NCBI GenBank assembly: GCA_905236225.1
Contig: CAJOPM010000045.1
Coordinates: 1-43,883, forward strand
Origin: an uncultured Eubacterium sp.
GTDB lineage: Bacteria > Bacillota > Clostridia > Lachnospirales > Lachnospiraceae
Direction: 5' to 3'
Length of the DNA: 43,883 bases
The position numbers were made by a program, and so were the translations under genes. This document shows positions 24,743 through 33,419 of the stretch, piece by piece (within the stretch, counting starts at the first letter, position 1; every line of letters begins with the position of its first letter). The notes under the pieces were generated by a model. That model made no database searches and was not told the DNA's origin. It saw only the letters and a list, made by a program, of their open reading frames with translations.

Positions 24743-25948
24743 ATGCTTAATAAACTAACAGTTGATGATATTGATGTTAAAGGCAAGAAAGTGTTATTAA
24801 GATGCGATTTCAACGTTCCTTTAAAAGATGGAGAAATCACAGATGAAAACCGTCTAATAGCAGCATTGCCTACTATCAAAAAGCTTATAGACGGCAAAGC
24901 TAAATTAATTCTTTGTTCACATCTTGGAAAACCTAAAGGAGAGGCAGTGCCCTCACTTTCTTTGGCGCCTGTAGCAAAGCGACTCTCCGAGCTGCTTAAT
25001 AAAGAAGTTAAATTTGCAGCTGATGACGAAGTTGTAGGAGCGAATGCCAGAGCTGCTATAGAAAATATGAAAGAGTCAGATGTAATTCTTCTTGAAAATA
25101 CAAGATACAGAAAAGAAGAAACGAAAAATGAAGAGGCATTTAGTAAAGATTTGGCTTCAATTTGTGATGTATTTGTAAATGATGCTTTTGGCACAGCACA
25201 TAGAGCGCATTGTTCTAATGTTGGAGTTGCTTCATTAAAGAGTGTCGCAGCAGTTGGATATCTTATGCAAAAAGAAATTGACTTTTTGAACAATGCCGTA
25301 GAGTCGCCCAAGCGTCCTTTTGTTGCAATACTTGGAGGCGCTAAAGTCGCTGATAAGCTTGCCGTTATCTCAAATCTTTTGGATAAGTGTGACACTCTGA
25401 TTATCGGTGGCGGAATGGCGTATACATTCCTTAAAGCTAAGGGATACGAAACAGGATCATCCTTAGTAGATGACGAGAAAATTAAATACTGCAAGGAAAT
25501 GATAGATAAAGCTGAAAAGTTAGGAAAAGAGCTTTTGCTTCCGATTGACAGTGTGGTAGCTAATAGCTTTCCGGATCCAATAGATGCGGATATTCAAACA
25601 CAGGTTGTTGACGCAGATGCTATTGGCAAGGATGTTATGGGATTAGATATTGGACCTAAGAGCGCCAAAATGTTTGCAGAAGCTGCAAAAGGGGCAAAAA
25701 CAGTAGTATGGAATGGACCTATGGGAGTGTTTGAGAACCCAAAACTTGCAAAGGGTACGCTTAGCGTAGCACAGGCTTTAGCAGAGTCGGATGCTATTAC
25801 CATTATAGGCGGAGGAGACTCAGCAGCAGCTGTTAATCAGATGGGATTAGCTGATAAAATGTCGCATATATCAACCGGAGGAGGAGCTTCTCTTGAATTT
25901 TTAGAGGGTAAAGAACTCCCGGGAATTGTTGCAGCAAATGACAAATAA
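24743..25948 (+). CDS. pgk: Phosphoglycerate kinase
   Basis: Glycolytic kinase transferring phosphate from 1,3-bisphosphoglycerate to ADP. The 401 residues have the family start (KKVLLRCDFNVPL), the substrate motif DENRLIAALPTI, HLGKPKG, VNDAFGTAHRAHCS, LGGAKVADK and the nucleotide-binding GGGDSAAAV near the C-terminus. GGGGGA just upstream sets the ATG. It lies between gap and tpiA in the standard clostridial order. Confidence 0.97.
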   Translation: MLNKLTVDDIDVKGKKVLLRCDFNVPLKDGEITDENRLIAALPTIKKLIDGKAKLILCSHLGKPKGEAVPSLSLAPVAKRLSELLNKEVKFAADDEVVGANARAAIENMKESDVILLENTRYRKEETKNEEAFSKDLASICDVFVNDAFGTAHRAHCSNVGVASLKSVAAVGYLMQKEIDFLNNAVESPKRPFVAILGGAKVADKLAVISNLLDKCDTLIIGGGMAYTFLKAKGYETGSSLVDDEKIKYCKEMIDKAEKLGKELLLPIDSVVANSFPDPIDADIQTQVVDADAIGKDVMGLDIGPKSAKMFAEAAKGAKTVVWNGPMGVFENPKLAKGTLSVAQALAESDAITIIGGGDSAAAVNQMGLADKMSHISTGGGASLEFLEGKELPGIVAANDK

Positions 25949-25964
25949 TTAGGAGGAATATATT

Positions 25965-26714
25965 ATGTCTAGAAAAAAGATTGTAGCCGGTAACTGGAAG
26001 ATGAACATGACACCGACTCAAGCAGTTGATTTGTGCAAAAGATTATCGCCGCTTGTAAAAAGTGATGATGTAGATGTAGTATTTTGCGTTCCGGCTATTG
26101 ATATCATACCGGTTATGGATGCGGTAAAAGGTACCAATATTAAGGTTGGTGCACAGAATATGTATTTTGAGGAAAAGGGTGCTTATACCGGTGAGATTTC
26201 GCCGGATATGCTAACGGATGCCGGAGTAAAATATGTTATTATAGGTCATTCCGAAAGAAGAGAATATTTTGCCGAAACTGACGAAACGGTTAATCTTAAG
26301 GTGCTTAAAGCTTTTGAACACTCATTAATACCAATTATATGCTGTGGCGAGACCTTGACTCAAAGAGAGCAGAAAGTTACGATAGACTGGATTAGAAAGC
26401 AGATTAAAATTGCATTTTGCAATGTTACAGCTCAGCAGGCAAAACAAGCTATTATTGCATATGAACCTATTTGGGCGATTGGAACAGGTAAGACGGCAAC
26501 TTCTGAGCAAGCCGAGGAAGTGTGTAAAGCAATAAGAGATTGCATTAAAGAGCTCTACGGCGAAGAGTGTGCACAGGAGATTAGAATACAGTATGGCGGT
26601 TCTGTAAATGCATCTAATGCTGCAGAATTGTTTGCACAACCGGATATAGACGGTGGTCTTGTTGGAGGAGCTGCACTTAAGGAAGATTTTGGAAATATTG
26701 TTAATTACAAATAA
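25965..26714 (+). CDS. tpiA: Triosephosphate isomerase
   Basis: Interconverts dihydroxyacetone phosphate and glyceraldehyde 3-phosphate. The 249-residue TIM barrel shows Asn10 and Lys12 (GNWKMN), the electrophile His95 (IGHSERRE), the catalytic Glu167 (AYEPIWAIGTG) and the phosphate-binding QYGGSVNASN and GGLVGGAAL. AGGAGG precedes the ATG by 8 nt. It is 16 nt after pgk and 21 nt before gpmI. Confidence 0.97.
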   Translation: MSRKKIVAGNWKMNMTPTQAVDLCKRLSPLVKSDDVDVVFCVPAIDIIPVMDAVKGTNIKVGAQNMYFEEKGAYTGEISPDMLTDAGVKYVIIGHSERREYFAETDETVNLKVLKAFEHSLIPIICCGETLTQREQKVTIDWIRKQIKIAFCNVTAQQAKQAIIAYEPIWAIGTGKTATSEQAEEVCKAIRDCIKELYGEECAQEIRIQYGGSVNASNAAELFAQPDIDGGLVGGAALKEDFGNIVNYK

Positions 26715-26735
26715 TTATAGACAGGATGGAGACAT

Positions 26736-28274
26736 ATGAATAAAAAGCCTACAGTGCTTATGATTTTAGATGGATTTGGGCTCAATGATAATACGGAAGG
26801 AAATGCAGTTTATGCTGCAAATACGCCAAATATAGATATGCTTATGGAAAAATATCCATGGGCAAAAGGAAATGCCAGTGGTCTTGCTGTCGGTCTGCCG
26901 GATGGTCAAATGGGTAATTCCGAGGTCGGGCATATGAATATGGGAGCAGGCAGAATTGTTTATCAAGAGCTTACAAGAATAACCAAAGAAATTGAAGATG
27001 GAGATTTCTTTGAAAATGAAGTACTTCTTGATGCTATGAATAACGTTAAAGAGAATGATTCATCGCTCCATATATACGGATTATTGTCAGATGGAGGCGT
27101 TCATTCTCATAACACTCATTTGTACGGACTTTTAGAGTTGGCAAAGAGACAGAAAATAGACAAGGTTTACATTCATTGTTTTATGGATGGAAGGGATACA
27201 TCGCCGACATCCGGTAAGGCTTATATTGAGGAGTTGTCTCAAAAAATAAAAGAAATAGGCACAGGCAAAATCGCTTCAATATGTGGCAGATATTATGCTA
27301 TGGATCGTGACAATAGATGGGATCGAGTTAAGAACGCATATGATATGCTCACTAAAGGTATTGGAGATTATTATGATGATCCGATTGAAGCAATATCTGC
27401 ATCTTATTCAAATGATGTGACAGATGAGTTTGTTAAACCAATTGTTATAACAGAGGATAACAAACCTGTGGCAACTATTTGTGAGCATGATTCCGTTATT
27501 TTTTATAATTTCAGACCGGATAGAGCCCGCCAAATCACAAGAGCTTTTTGTGCTGATGCGTTTGATGGCTTTGATAGAAATAAGCTAGATGTTCATTATG
27601 TTTGCTTTACACAGTATGATGCTACGATACCGAATACACATATAGCGTTTGAGAAGGTAAAGCTTAATCAGACATTTGGTGAATTTTTATCAGATCATAA
27701 TATGACACAGGCTAGAATAGCTGAAACTGAAAAGTATGCACATGTAACATTCTTTTTTAATGGTGGAGTAGAAGAGCCAAACAAAGGCGAAGACAGAATA
27801 CTTGTTAATTCCCCCAAAGTGGCTACATATGACTTGAAACCACAAATGAGTGCGTATGAAGTTTGCGACAAGTTATGTGAAGCAATTTCTTCGGGGAAAT
27901 ATGATGTCATTATAATTAATTTTGCAAATCCTGATATGGTTGGACATACCGGGGTTATAGAGGCGGCCATTAAAGCTGTCGAAGCTGTGGATGAGTGCGT
28001 AGGAAAAGCATATAATGCTCTTATTGAGTCAGGTGGTTGTATGTTCCTTTGCGCAGATCATGGTAATGCAGAACAACTAATTGATCCTGTTACTAAGGAG
28101 AGCTTTACAGCTCACACTACAAATCCCGTTCCGTTTGTCCTGATTAATTATAAAGAGGGATATTCACTTAGGGAAGGTGGACGGCTTGCGGATATAGTTC
28201 CAACCTTAATTGAAATGATGGGTTTGCAAAAGCCTGGTGAAATGACAGGAGAGTCTTTATTGATTAAAAATTAG
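26736..28274 (+). CDS. gpmI: 2,3-bisphosphoglycerate-independent phosphoglycerate mutase
   Basis: Metal-dependent phosphoglycerate mutase of the alkaline phosphatase superfamily. The 512 residues contain Asp12 (MILDGFG), the phosphorylated Ser62 (MGNSEVGHMNMG), HSH and GRDTSP motifs, FRPDRARQI, and the metal-binding NFANPDMVGHTG and CADHGNAEQL. It completes the gap-pgk-tpiA-gpmI cluster; enolase is not in the window. AGGATGGAG precedes the ATG. Transcription ends at a long hairpin beginning 14 nt after the stop. Confidence 0.97.
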   Translation: MNKKPTVLMILDGFGLNDNTEGNAVYAANTPNIDMLMEKYPWAKGNASGLAVGLPDGQMGNSEVGHMNMGAGRIVYQELTRITKEIEDGDFFENEVLLDAMNNVKENDSSLHIYGLLSDGGVHSHNTHLYGLLELAKRQKIDKVYIHCFMDGRDTSPTSGKAYIEELSQKIKEIGTGKIASICGRYYAMDRDNRWDRVKNAYDMLTKGIGDYYDDPIEAISASYSNDVTDEFVKPIVITEDNKPVATICEHDSVIFYNFRPDRARQITRAFCADAFDGFDRNKLDVHYVCFTQYDATIPNTHIAFEKVKLNQTFGEFLSDHNMTQARIAETEKYAHVTFFFNGGVEEPNKGEDRILVNSPKVATYDLKPQMSAYEVCDKLCEAISSGKYDVIIINFANPDMVGHTGVIEAAIKAVEAVDECVGKAYNALIESGGCMFLCADHGNAEQLIDPVTKESFTAHTTNPVPFVLINYKEGYSLREGGRLADIVPTLIEMMGLQKPGEMTGESLLIKN

Positions 28275-28287
28275 AAACATATGATCA

Positions 28288-28330
28288 TATACATAAATAA
28301 TCCGGCTTTATGCCGGATTATTTATGTATA
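28288..28330. terminator. Bidirectional terminator between gpmI and the PilZ gene
   Basis: A perfect 19-bp stem (28288-28306 with 28312-28330) around TTTAT. The centre is GC-rich and the flanks are A/T-rich, giving a U-rich 3' arm on both strands. The right arm includes the last codons and stop of the reverse-strand PilZ gene (stop at 28322-28324), so it terminates both converging units. Confidence 0.9.
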
Positions 28331-28657
28331 ACTATTTAGAAGCTTTGATATATCTCGAGGCAGTCCTTCGAAAACTGCCCCATATTGAAAAGTTTCATTA
28401 TCTATTGCGTTGCTCCTTACTATCTTGACTATTGTAAATATAGAAGATAAATCAGAACCAAATGAAAGGTTTGCATTGAAATAGTAGTTTTCGGGCAATA
28501 TGCATTGAGAAATAAAACCTATGCCTTTTTCCGAGATGTCAATTACCGTAATCGGTGAATCAAGATTGGTTATATGCATATTATCTTGTGCAAATAAATC
28601 AGAAATACTAAGATGCAACGTAACAGGAAGTCTTTTGTGTGACCGTTTTTCTGTCAT
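28322..28657 (-). CDS. PilZ-domain protein (c-di-GMP receptor candidate)
   Basis: A 111-residue single-domain PilZ protein. The cyclic-di-GMP-binding signatures are present: RxxxR (Arg5-Arg9 in KRSHKRLP) and D/NxSxxG (Asp40, Ser42, Gly45 in DISEKGIGF), so binding is expected. Such stand-alone PilZ proteins tune motility or surface structures; the target here is not evident. The start codon overlaps the stop of the nitroreductase gene by one base (TAATG), which implies translational coupling, although the two functions have no obvious link. Confidence 0.88.
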   Translation of the reverse strand: MTEKRSHKRLPVTLHLSISDLFAQDNMHITNLDSPITVIDISEKGIGFISQCILPENYYFNANLSFGSDLSSIFTIVKIVRSNAIDNETFQYGAVFEGLPRDISKLLNSYT

Positions 28658-29169
28658 TAAATATATTTAACCTTAATACGATCGGCAGGGATGTTACGCT
28701 TAGAAATTGTCTCATCAGTTTGACCGATTACAATGCCTGCCATTGGCTTAAAGCCATCTTCTAAAGAAAGCTTTTTAACTAATGCCGGATTTGTGTTTAG
28801 CCCGGCTATTGCGCCATATATATCACAGCTTCCTATACCGATGTCGGTAGCTGCAAGTGCCATATTGTGTATAATCATTGCAGCGTTTGCATCGGCAATA
28901 TTATTTTCCTTTGATACAACGAGGATAAGCACAGGAGCTCCATATAGCGGATGTGCATCCGGGTTGTTAAAGAAATTAGCTCCATTTTTGTCAAGCTCAT
29001 CAAGAAGTGCTTTGTCCTTAATTACTATTAGCTGAATCTCTTCGTATTTACCCATGCCAACCGGTGAAGCATTAGCTGCTTCAAGCACAGCATTGATCTG
29101 CTCGTCGGTTATTTGCCCATTGTAGCTACGAATAGATTTTCTTGATAAAATAGCATCTCTTGTTTCCAA
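28657..29169 (-). CDS. Nitroreductase-family flavoprotein
   Basis: A 170-residue FMN-dependent nitroreductase-fold protein. The N-terminus has the classical SRKSIRSYNG phosphate-binding motif (R-x-S-x-R), followed by EAANASPVG, a dimer core and the C-terminal GIVIGQTDE segment. Substrates of this family range from quinones to nitroaromatics and cannot be predicted. AAGGAGG lies at the proper distance on the minus strand (complement of 29178-29184). It is the first gene of a two-gene unit with the PilZ gene. Confidence 0.9.
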   Translation of the reverse strand: METRDAILSRKSIRSYNGQITDEQINAVLEAANASPVGMGKYEEIQLIVIKDKALLDELDKNGANFFNNPDAHPLYGAPVLILVVSKENNIADANAAMIIHNMALAATDIGIGSCDIYGAIAGLNTNPALVKKLSLEDGFKPMAGIVIGQTDETISKRNIPADRIKVKYI

Positions 29170-29199
29170 AGAAATCTACCTCCTTAAATTTTTAAAAAA

Positions 29200-29229
29200 A
29201 GTATACCACATTATGCAAAATTACAACAG
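29200..29229 (-). promoter_or_regulatory. Promoter for nitroreductase-PilZ unit
   Basis: On the minus strand: extended -10 TGGTATACT (TATACT at complement 29200-29205). The -35 is weak: CTGTTG at an 18-nt spacing (29224-29229) or TTGTAA at 15 nt. Extended -10 promoters tolerate poor -35 boxes. Confidence 0.55.
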
Positions 29230-29290
29230 AAAGTAAAAAAAATTAACTTTATTTGGTGATTATAATAGGTTGCTAAAAGGGCATTATTGA

Positions 29291-29319
29291 TTGACTTTAC
29301 CCAATATTTTTCATATACT
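29291..29319 (+). promoter_or_regulatory. purC-purF-purB promoter
   Basis: TTGACT (29291-29296), a 17-nt spacer and TATACT (29314-29319), 43 nt before purC. No purine riboswitch is seen in the short leader. Confidence 0.75.
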
Positions 29320-29362
29320 AAGAAAGTTCCCGAAAATAAGCTAAGGATAGGAGCATAGAATA

Positions 29363-30070
29363 ATGGAAAAACTTGATCAGTTATACGAAGGAAAAGCAAA
29401 GAAAGTTTATAAAACAGACGATGAAGACTTACTTATTGTTGACTACAAGGATGATGCTACAGCATTTAACGGTGAGAAAAAAGGCACGATAGTTGGTAAA
29501 GGTGCGATCAATAATCGCATGACTAATTATGTATTTCAGGTGCTTGAAAAAAATGGTGTACCTACTCATTTTGTAGAGGAACTTTCTAATACCGAAACTT
29601 TGGTTAAAAAGGTTGAAATAGTACCGCTAGAGGTAATAATCAGAAATGTTGCAGCGGGAAGTTTTTCAAAAAGACTTGGAGTAGAGGAAGGCAAAGAGTT
29701 ATTATGCCCGACACTTGAGTTTAGTTATAAAGATGATGATCTTGGCGATCCACTTATTAATTCTTATTTTGCACTTGCTTTAGGGCTTGCTACAAAAGAA
29801 GAAATAGATAAAATTACAGAATATGCTTTTAAAGTAAATGAAGTTCTTAAGAAATTCTTCAAAGAAGCAGGAATAGATTTAATCGATTTTAAGATAGAAT
29901 TTGGTCGTTATAAGAATACTATTATATTAGCAGATGAGATTTCGCCCGATACATGCAGACTTTGGGATTCAAAAACCAAGGAGAAGCTTGACAAAGATCG
30001 CTTTAGAAGAGATCTTGGCGGAGTAGAGGATGCTTACAAAGAAGTTATGAAGCGCATTGGATTAGCCTGA
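29363..30070 (+). CDS. purC: SAICAR synthetase
   Basis: Phosphoribosylaminoimidazole-succinocarboxamide synthase (step seven/eight of purine synthesis), joining CAIR and aspartate with ATP. The 235 residues have the family start LYEGKAKKVYKTDD, VDYKDDATAFNG, EVIIRNVAAGS, the LIDFKIEFGR motif and DEISPDTCRLWD. A GATAGGAG ribosome binding site precedes the ATG. It is the first gene of the second purine cluster and is separated from purE-M-N-D by the glycolytic genes. Confidence 0.97.
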   Translation: MEKLDQLYEGKAKKVYKTDDEDLLIVDYKDDATAFNGEKKGTIVGKGAINNRMTNYVFQVLEKNGVPTHFVEELSNTETLVKKVEIVPLEVIIRNVAAGSFSKRLGVEEGKELLCPTLEFSYKDDDLGDPLINSYFALALGLATKEEIDKITEYAFKVNEVLKKFFKEAGIDLIDFKIEFGRYKNTIILADEISPDTCRLWDSKTKEKLDKDRFRRDLGGVEDAYKEVMKRIGLA

Positions 30071-30085
30071 TTACAGAGGGAAAGA

Positions 30086-31534
30086 ATGAATAATAATTTC
30101 GATAATTTTTGCGATGATGTTGATATGGGACTTCATGAAGAGTGCGGTGTATTCGGAATGTATGATTTTGACGGCAAGGATGTAGCAAGATCGATATATT
30201 ACGGACTTTTTGCCCTGCAGCATAGAGGCCAGGAAAGTTGTGGTATTGCAGTAAGTGATACATCCGGCCCTAAAGGATTGGTTTCATCACATAAGGGGAT
30301 GGGGCTTGTCAATGAAGTGTTTACATCTGAATCACTTTCAAAACTTCAGGGTAATCTGGGAGTGGGGCATGTGCGTTATTCTACTGCCGGAGCTTCCGTG
30401 CCTGAAAATGCACAGCCGCTTGTACTTAATTATATAAAAGGTACTTTGGCACTTGCGCATAATGGCAATTTGGTTAATGCTGCACAGTTAAGAAGTGATT
30501 TGGAGGCAACGGGCGCTATTTTCCAGACTACAATTGATTCTGAAGTAATAGCATACCATATAGCAAGAGAAAGACTTGTTTCAAAGTCTGTTGAAGAGGC
30601 TGTAAAAAAGGCCTGTCAAAAAATTAAGGGTGCATATTCGCTTGTAATTGCAAGTCCGAGGAAATTAATTGCAGCAAGGGATCCGTATGGTTTTAGACCG
30701 CTTTGTATAGGCAAAAGAGACAATGCATATATTGTTACTTCTGAGACATGTGCCCTAGAGACGTTGGATGCTCAGTTTGTCAGAGATGTTGAGCCCGGAG
30801 AGATAGTTACTATTACTGAAAATAAAATTGAATCAGATAGAACGATGTGTCTTGATGCTTCAAAACAAGCAAGATGTATATTTGAATATATTTATTTTGC
30901 AAGACCCGACAGTCGTATTGATGATGTTAGTGTATATCAGTCCAGAATCCAGGCAGGTAGATTTTTGGCGATAGATTCGCCGCAGGATGCTGATTTGGTT
31001 GTTGGCGTGCCTGAGTCCGGTAATCCCGCAGCGCTGGGATATGCAATGGAATCAGGAATTCCTTACGGAACAGCTTTCATTAAGAATGGCTACGTTGGAA
31101 GAACATTTATTAAACCCGGACAATCATCAAGAGAGTCAGCGGTTAGAATTAAACTTAATGTTCTAAAAGAGGCTGTTAAGGGTAAACGCATTATTATGAT
31201 TGATGATTCTATTGTAAGAGGAACTACGTCTGATAGGATTGTTGGAATGCTAAAAGAAGCCGGCGCAAGCGAAGTTCATGTTAGGATATCATCCCCACCG
31301 TTTTTATGGCCATGTTATTTTGGTACGGATATACCGGAAAGAAATCAGCTTATAGCTTATAATCGCTCAGTTGAAGATATCAGAAAGATTATTAAAGCTG
31401 ATTCTCTTGCCTATTTAAAACTGGATAGGCTTAATGAGATGGCTCAGGGGTTATCAATTTGCAACGGGTGTTTTACCGGCAAATATCCGATAGAACCGCC
31501 TAAAGATGATATTCGAGGAGACTATATACATTAA
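30086..31534 (+). CDS. purF: Amidophosphoribosyltransferase
   Basis: First committed enzyme of purine synthesis, converting PRPP and glutamine to phosphoribosylamine. The 482 residues start with a 19-residue propeptide ahead of Cys20 (HEECGVFG), the nucleophile that becomes N-terminal on self-processing. The glutaminase domain is followed by the PRPP loop MIDDSIVRGTTS. Cys264, Cys410, Cys459 and Cys462 (SICNGCF) match the four ligands of the [4Fe-4S] cluster known from the Bacillus enzyme, suggesting an oxygen-sensitive form suited to an anaerobe. It is 15 nt after purC and 18 nt before purB. Confidence 0.97.
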   Translation: MNNNFDNFCDDVDMGLHEECGVFGMYDFDGKDVARSIYYGLFALQHRGQESCGIAVSDTSGPKGLVSSHKGMGLVNEVFTSESLSKLQGNLGVGHVRYSTAGASVPENAQPLVLNYIKGTLALAHNGNLVNAAQLRSDLEATGAIFQTTIDSEVIAYHIARERLVSKSVEEAVKKACQKIKGAYSLVIASPRKLIAARDPYGFRPLCIGKRDNAYIVTSETCALETLDAQFVRDVEPGEIVTITENKIESDRTMCLDASKQARCIFEYIYFARPDSRIDDVSVYQSRIQAGRFLAIDSPQDADLVVGVPESGNPAALGYAMESGIPYGTAFIKNGYVGRTFIKPGQSSRESAVRIKLNVLKEAVKGKRIIMIDDSIVRGTTSDRIVGMLKEAGASEVHVRISSPPFLWPCYFGTDIPERNQLIAYNRSVEDIRKIIKADSLAYLKLDRLNEMAQGLSICNGCFTGKYPIEPPKDDIRGDYIH

Positions 31535-31552
31535 TTACAAGGAGGAGCTTTG

Positions 31553-32986
31553 ATGAGCACAGATATATACAGTAGTCCGCTTTCACAGCGTTATGCAAGT
31601 AAGGAAATGCAACATATTTTCTCACAGGATGTTAAGTTTTCAACATGGAGAAAATTGTGGATTGCCCTTGCTCAAAGTGAGATGGAACTTGGACTTCCTA
31701 TAAAAGAAGAGCAAGTTAAAGAAATGCAAAGTCATATCTATGATATTAACTATGATGTAGCAAGGGAAAGAGAAAAACTTGTAAGACATGATGTTATGTC
31801 TCATGTTTATGCATATGGTCAGCAGTGCCCTAACGCAGCAGGAATCATACATTTAGGCGCGACTTCTTGCTATGTCGGAGACAATACCGACATTATTATA
31901 ATGCGCGAGGCTCTTGAACTTGTCAGGAAGAAGCTGATAAATGTAATTGAAAAGCTCTCTCGTTTTGCAGATGAGAATAAATCTGTGCCGACTCTTGGAT
32001 TTACTCACTTTCAGCCTGCACAGCCAACAACGGTAGGAAAGAGAGCAACGCTTTGGATTCAAGAGTTTTTAATGGATTTAGAGGATATAGATTATCTTAT
32101 TCCATCATTAAAACTTTTAGGATGCAAAGGAACTACAGGAACTCAGGCCAGTTTCTTAGAATTGTTTGAAGGCGATTATGAAAAAGTTAAAAAGCTTGAT
32201 AAAATGATAGCTGAAAAAATGGGATTTGAAAAATGTTATCCTGTATCAGGCCAGACATATTCAAGAAAGGTTGATCAAAGAGTAGCTAACCTTCTTTCAG
32301 GTATAGCGGCAAGTGCTCACAAGATGTCAAATGATATCAGATTGCTTCAACATCTTAAAGAAGTAGAAGAACCGTTTGAGAAGAATCAGATTGGTTCATC
32401 GGCTATGGCATACAAGAGAAATCCGATGAGATCTGAAAGAATTGCGTCTCTTTCAAGATATGTTATGATTGATGCTCTTAATCCGGCAATTACATCTGCC
32501 GTACAATGGTTTGAAAGAACTTTGGATGATTCAGCTAATAAAAGAATCAGCATTTCAGAAGCTTTTCTTGCTATCGATGGAGTACTTGATCTGTGTATTA
32601 ATGTTACAGACGGACTAAAAGTTTATGATAAAGTTATAAGACGACATTTGATGAGTGAGCTTCCATTCATGGCGACTGAAAATATCATTATGGATGAGGT
32701 GAAAAAGGGCGGCAACAGACAGGAATTACATGAGAAGATAAGACAACTTTCAATGCAAGCCGGAAAATGCGTAAAAGAAGAAGGAAAGGATAATAATCTT
32801 TTAGAACTAATAGCTTCAGACGAAACATTTTCAATGACTCTTGAAGAACTTGAGGAAAATATGAAACCTGAAAATTATGTGGGCTGTGCACCTATGCAGG
32901 TTGATGATTTCCTAAATGATTATGTTAAGCCTGTTCTTGATGCAAATAAAGATTTGCTGGGGGTTAGCGCTCAGATAAATGTATAA
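31553..32986 (+). CDS. purB: Adenylosuccinate lyase
   Basis: Fumarase-superfamily lyase acting on SAICAR and adenylosuccinate. The 477 residues contain the HLGATSCYVGDNTD region, THFQPAQPTTVGKR and the superfamily signature SSAMAYKRNPMRSERI. The ATG at 31553 is preferred over an in-frame TTG at 31550 because AAGGAGGAGC at 31539-31548 is at a good distance and the family normally starts here. It ends the purC-purF-purB unit. Confidence 0.96.
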   Translation: MSTDIYSSPLSQRYASKEMQHIFSQDVKFSTWRKLWIALAQSEMELGLPIKEEQVKEMQSHIYDINYDVAREREKLVRHDVMSHVYAYGQQCPNAAGIIHLGATSCYVGDNTDIIIMREALELVRKKLINVIEKLSRFADENKSVPTLGFTHFQPAQPTTVGKRATLWIQEFLMDLEDIDYLIPSLKLLGCKGTTGTQASFLELFEGDYEKVKKLDKMIAEKMGFEKCYPVSGQTYSRKVDQRVANLLSGIAASAHKMSNDIRLLQHLKEVEEPFEKNQIGSSAMAYKRNPMRSERIASLSRYVMIDALNPAITSAVQWFERTLDDSANKRISISEAFLAIDGVLDLCINVTDGLKVYDKVIRRHLMSELPFMATENIIMDEVKKGGNRQELHEKIRQLSMQAGKCVKEEGKDNNLLELIASDETFSMTLEELEENMKPENYVGCAPMQVDDFLNDYVKPVLDANKDLLGVSAQINV

Positions 32987-32993
32987 CATATTC

Positions 32994-33022
32994 TTGCACA
33001 TTAAATTATAATATGGTATACT
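32994..33022 (+). promoter_or_regulatory. secG promoter
   Basis: TTGCAC (32994-32999), a 17-nt spacer and TATACT (33017-33022) with an extended -10 TGG. It lies 67 nt before the secG start. Confidence 0.75.
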
Positions 33023-33089
33023 ACTTTGCGTTGTGAATTTTTTGATTTAATTATATTTATATGGTTTCAGACCATAGGAGGTCATTATT

Positions 33090-33335
33090 TTGGATATATT
33101 AAGAGTTATTCTATATATAGTACTTATAGCAGCTTGTGCGCTTTCAGTTATTATTATCCTTATGCAGGAAGGCAAGCAGAATGGATTGGGTTCTCTTAGC
33201 GGAGCCGTAGAGGATACATACTGGACCAAGAATAAGGGAAGATCAATGGAGGGTAATCTCGTTAAGATAACCACTCTTTTAGTAGTTTTATTTATGGCAA
33301 TATCTCTTGTTCTTGAGATGGAAATTATGCAATAA
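33090..33335 (+). CDS. secG: Preprotein translocase subunit SecG
   Basis: Small subunit of the SecYEG channel. The 81 residues show two hydrophobic segments (about residues 5-24 and 58-76) joined by a loop with QEGKQNGLGSLSG and a YWTKNKGRSMEG motif, as usual for SecG. The TTG start at 33090 follows AGGAGG at 33076-33081 with proper spacing. In Firmicutes secG usually precedes rnr, smpB and ssrA; here a foreign islet separates it from rnr. Confidence 0.95.
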   Translation: MDILRVILYIVLIAACALSVIIILMQEGKQNGLGSLSGAVEDTYWTKNKGRSMEGNLVKITTLLVVLFMAISLVLEMEIMQ

Positions 33336-33347
33336 TGATTAGGTAAG

Positions 33348-33373
33348 GCTGTTGTTTATATAAACAACAGCCA
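33348..33373 (+). terminator. secG terminator palindrome (now without U-tract)
   Basis: A perfect 26-bp palindrome (33348-33373, 13 bp per arm) 12 nt after secG. The bases after it are actctgc, not a T-run. At the right islet border the same half-palindrome is followed by ttttatt, suggesting that the original terminator was split by the insertion. Confidence 0.7.
33355..33373 (+). repeat. 19-bp direct repeat, left islet border
   Basis: gtttatataaacaacagcc is identical to 34965-34983. The left copy is part of a longer 26-bp palindrome; the right copy has only this half. The pair brackets the compositionally different islet. Confidence 0.9.
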
Positions 33374-33419
33374 CTCTGCTATACTACATATAGTGATATA
33401 ATTGGAGACTGCATCAGTT

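Noticed and set aside
29230..29362. Purine riboswitch or PurBox upstream of purC
   Set aside because: No aptamer core was seen, and the only CCGAA-like string (near 29330) matches a PurBox poorly and is single.
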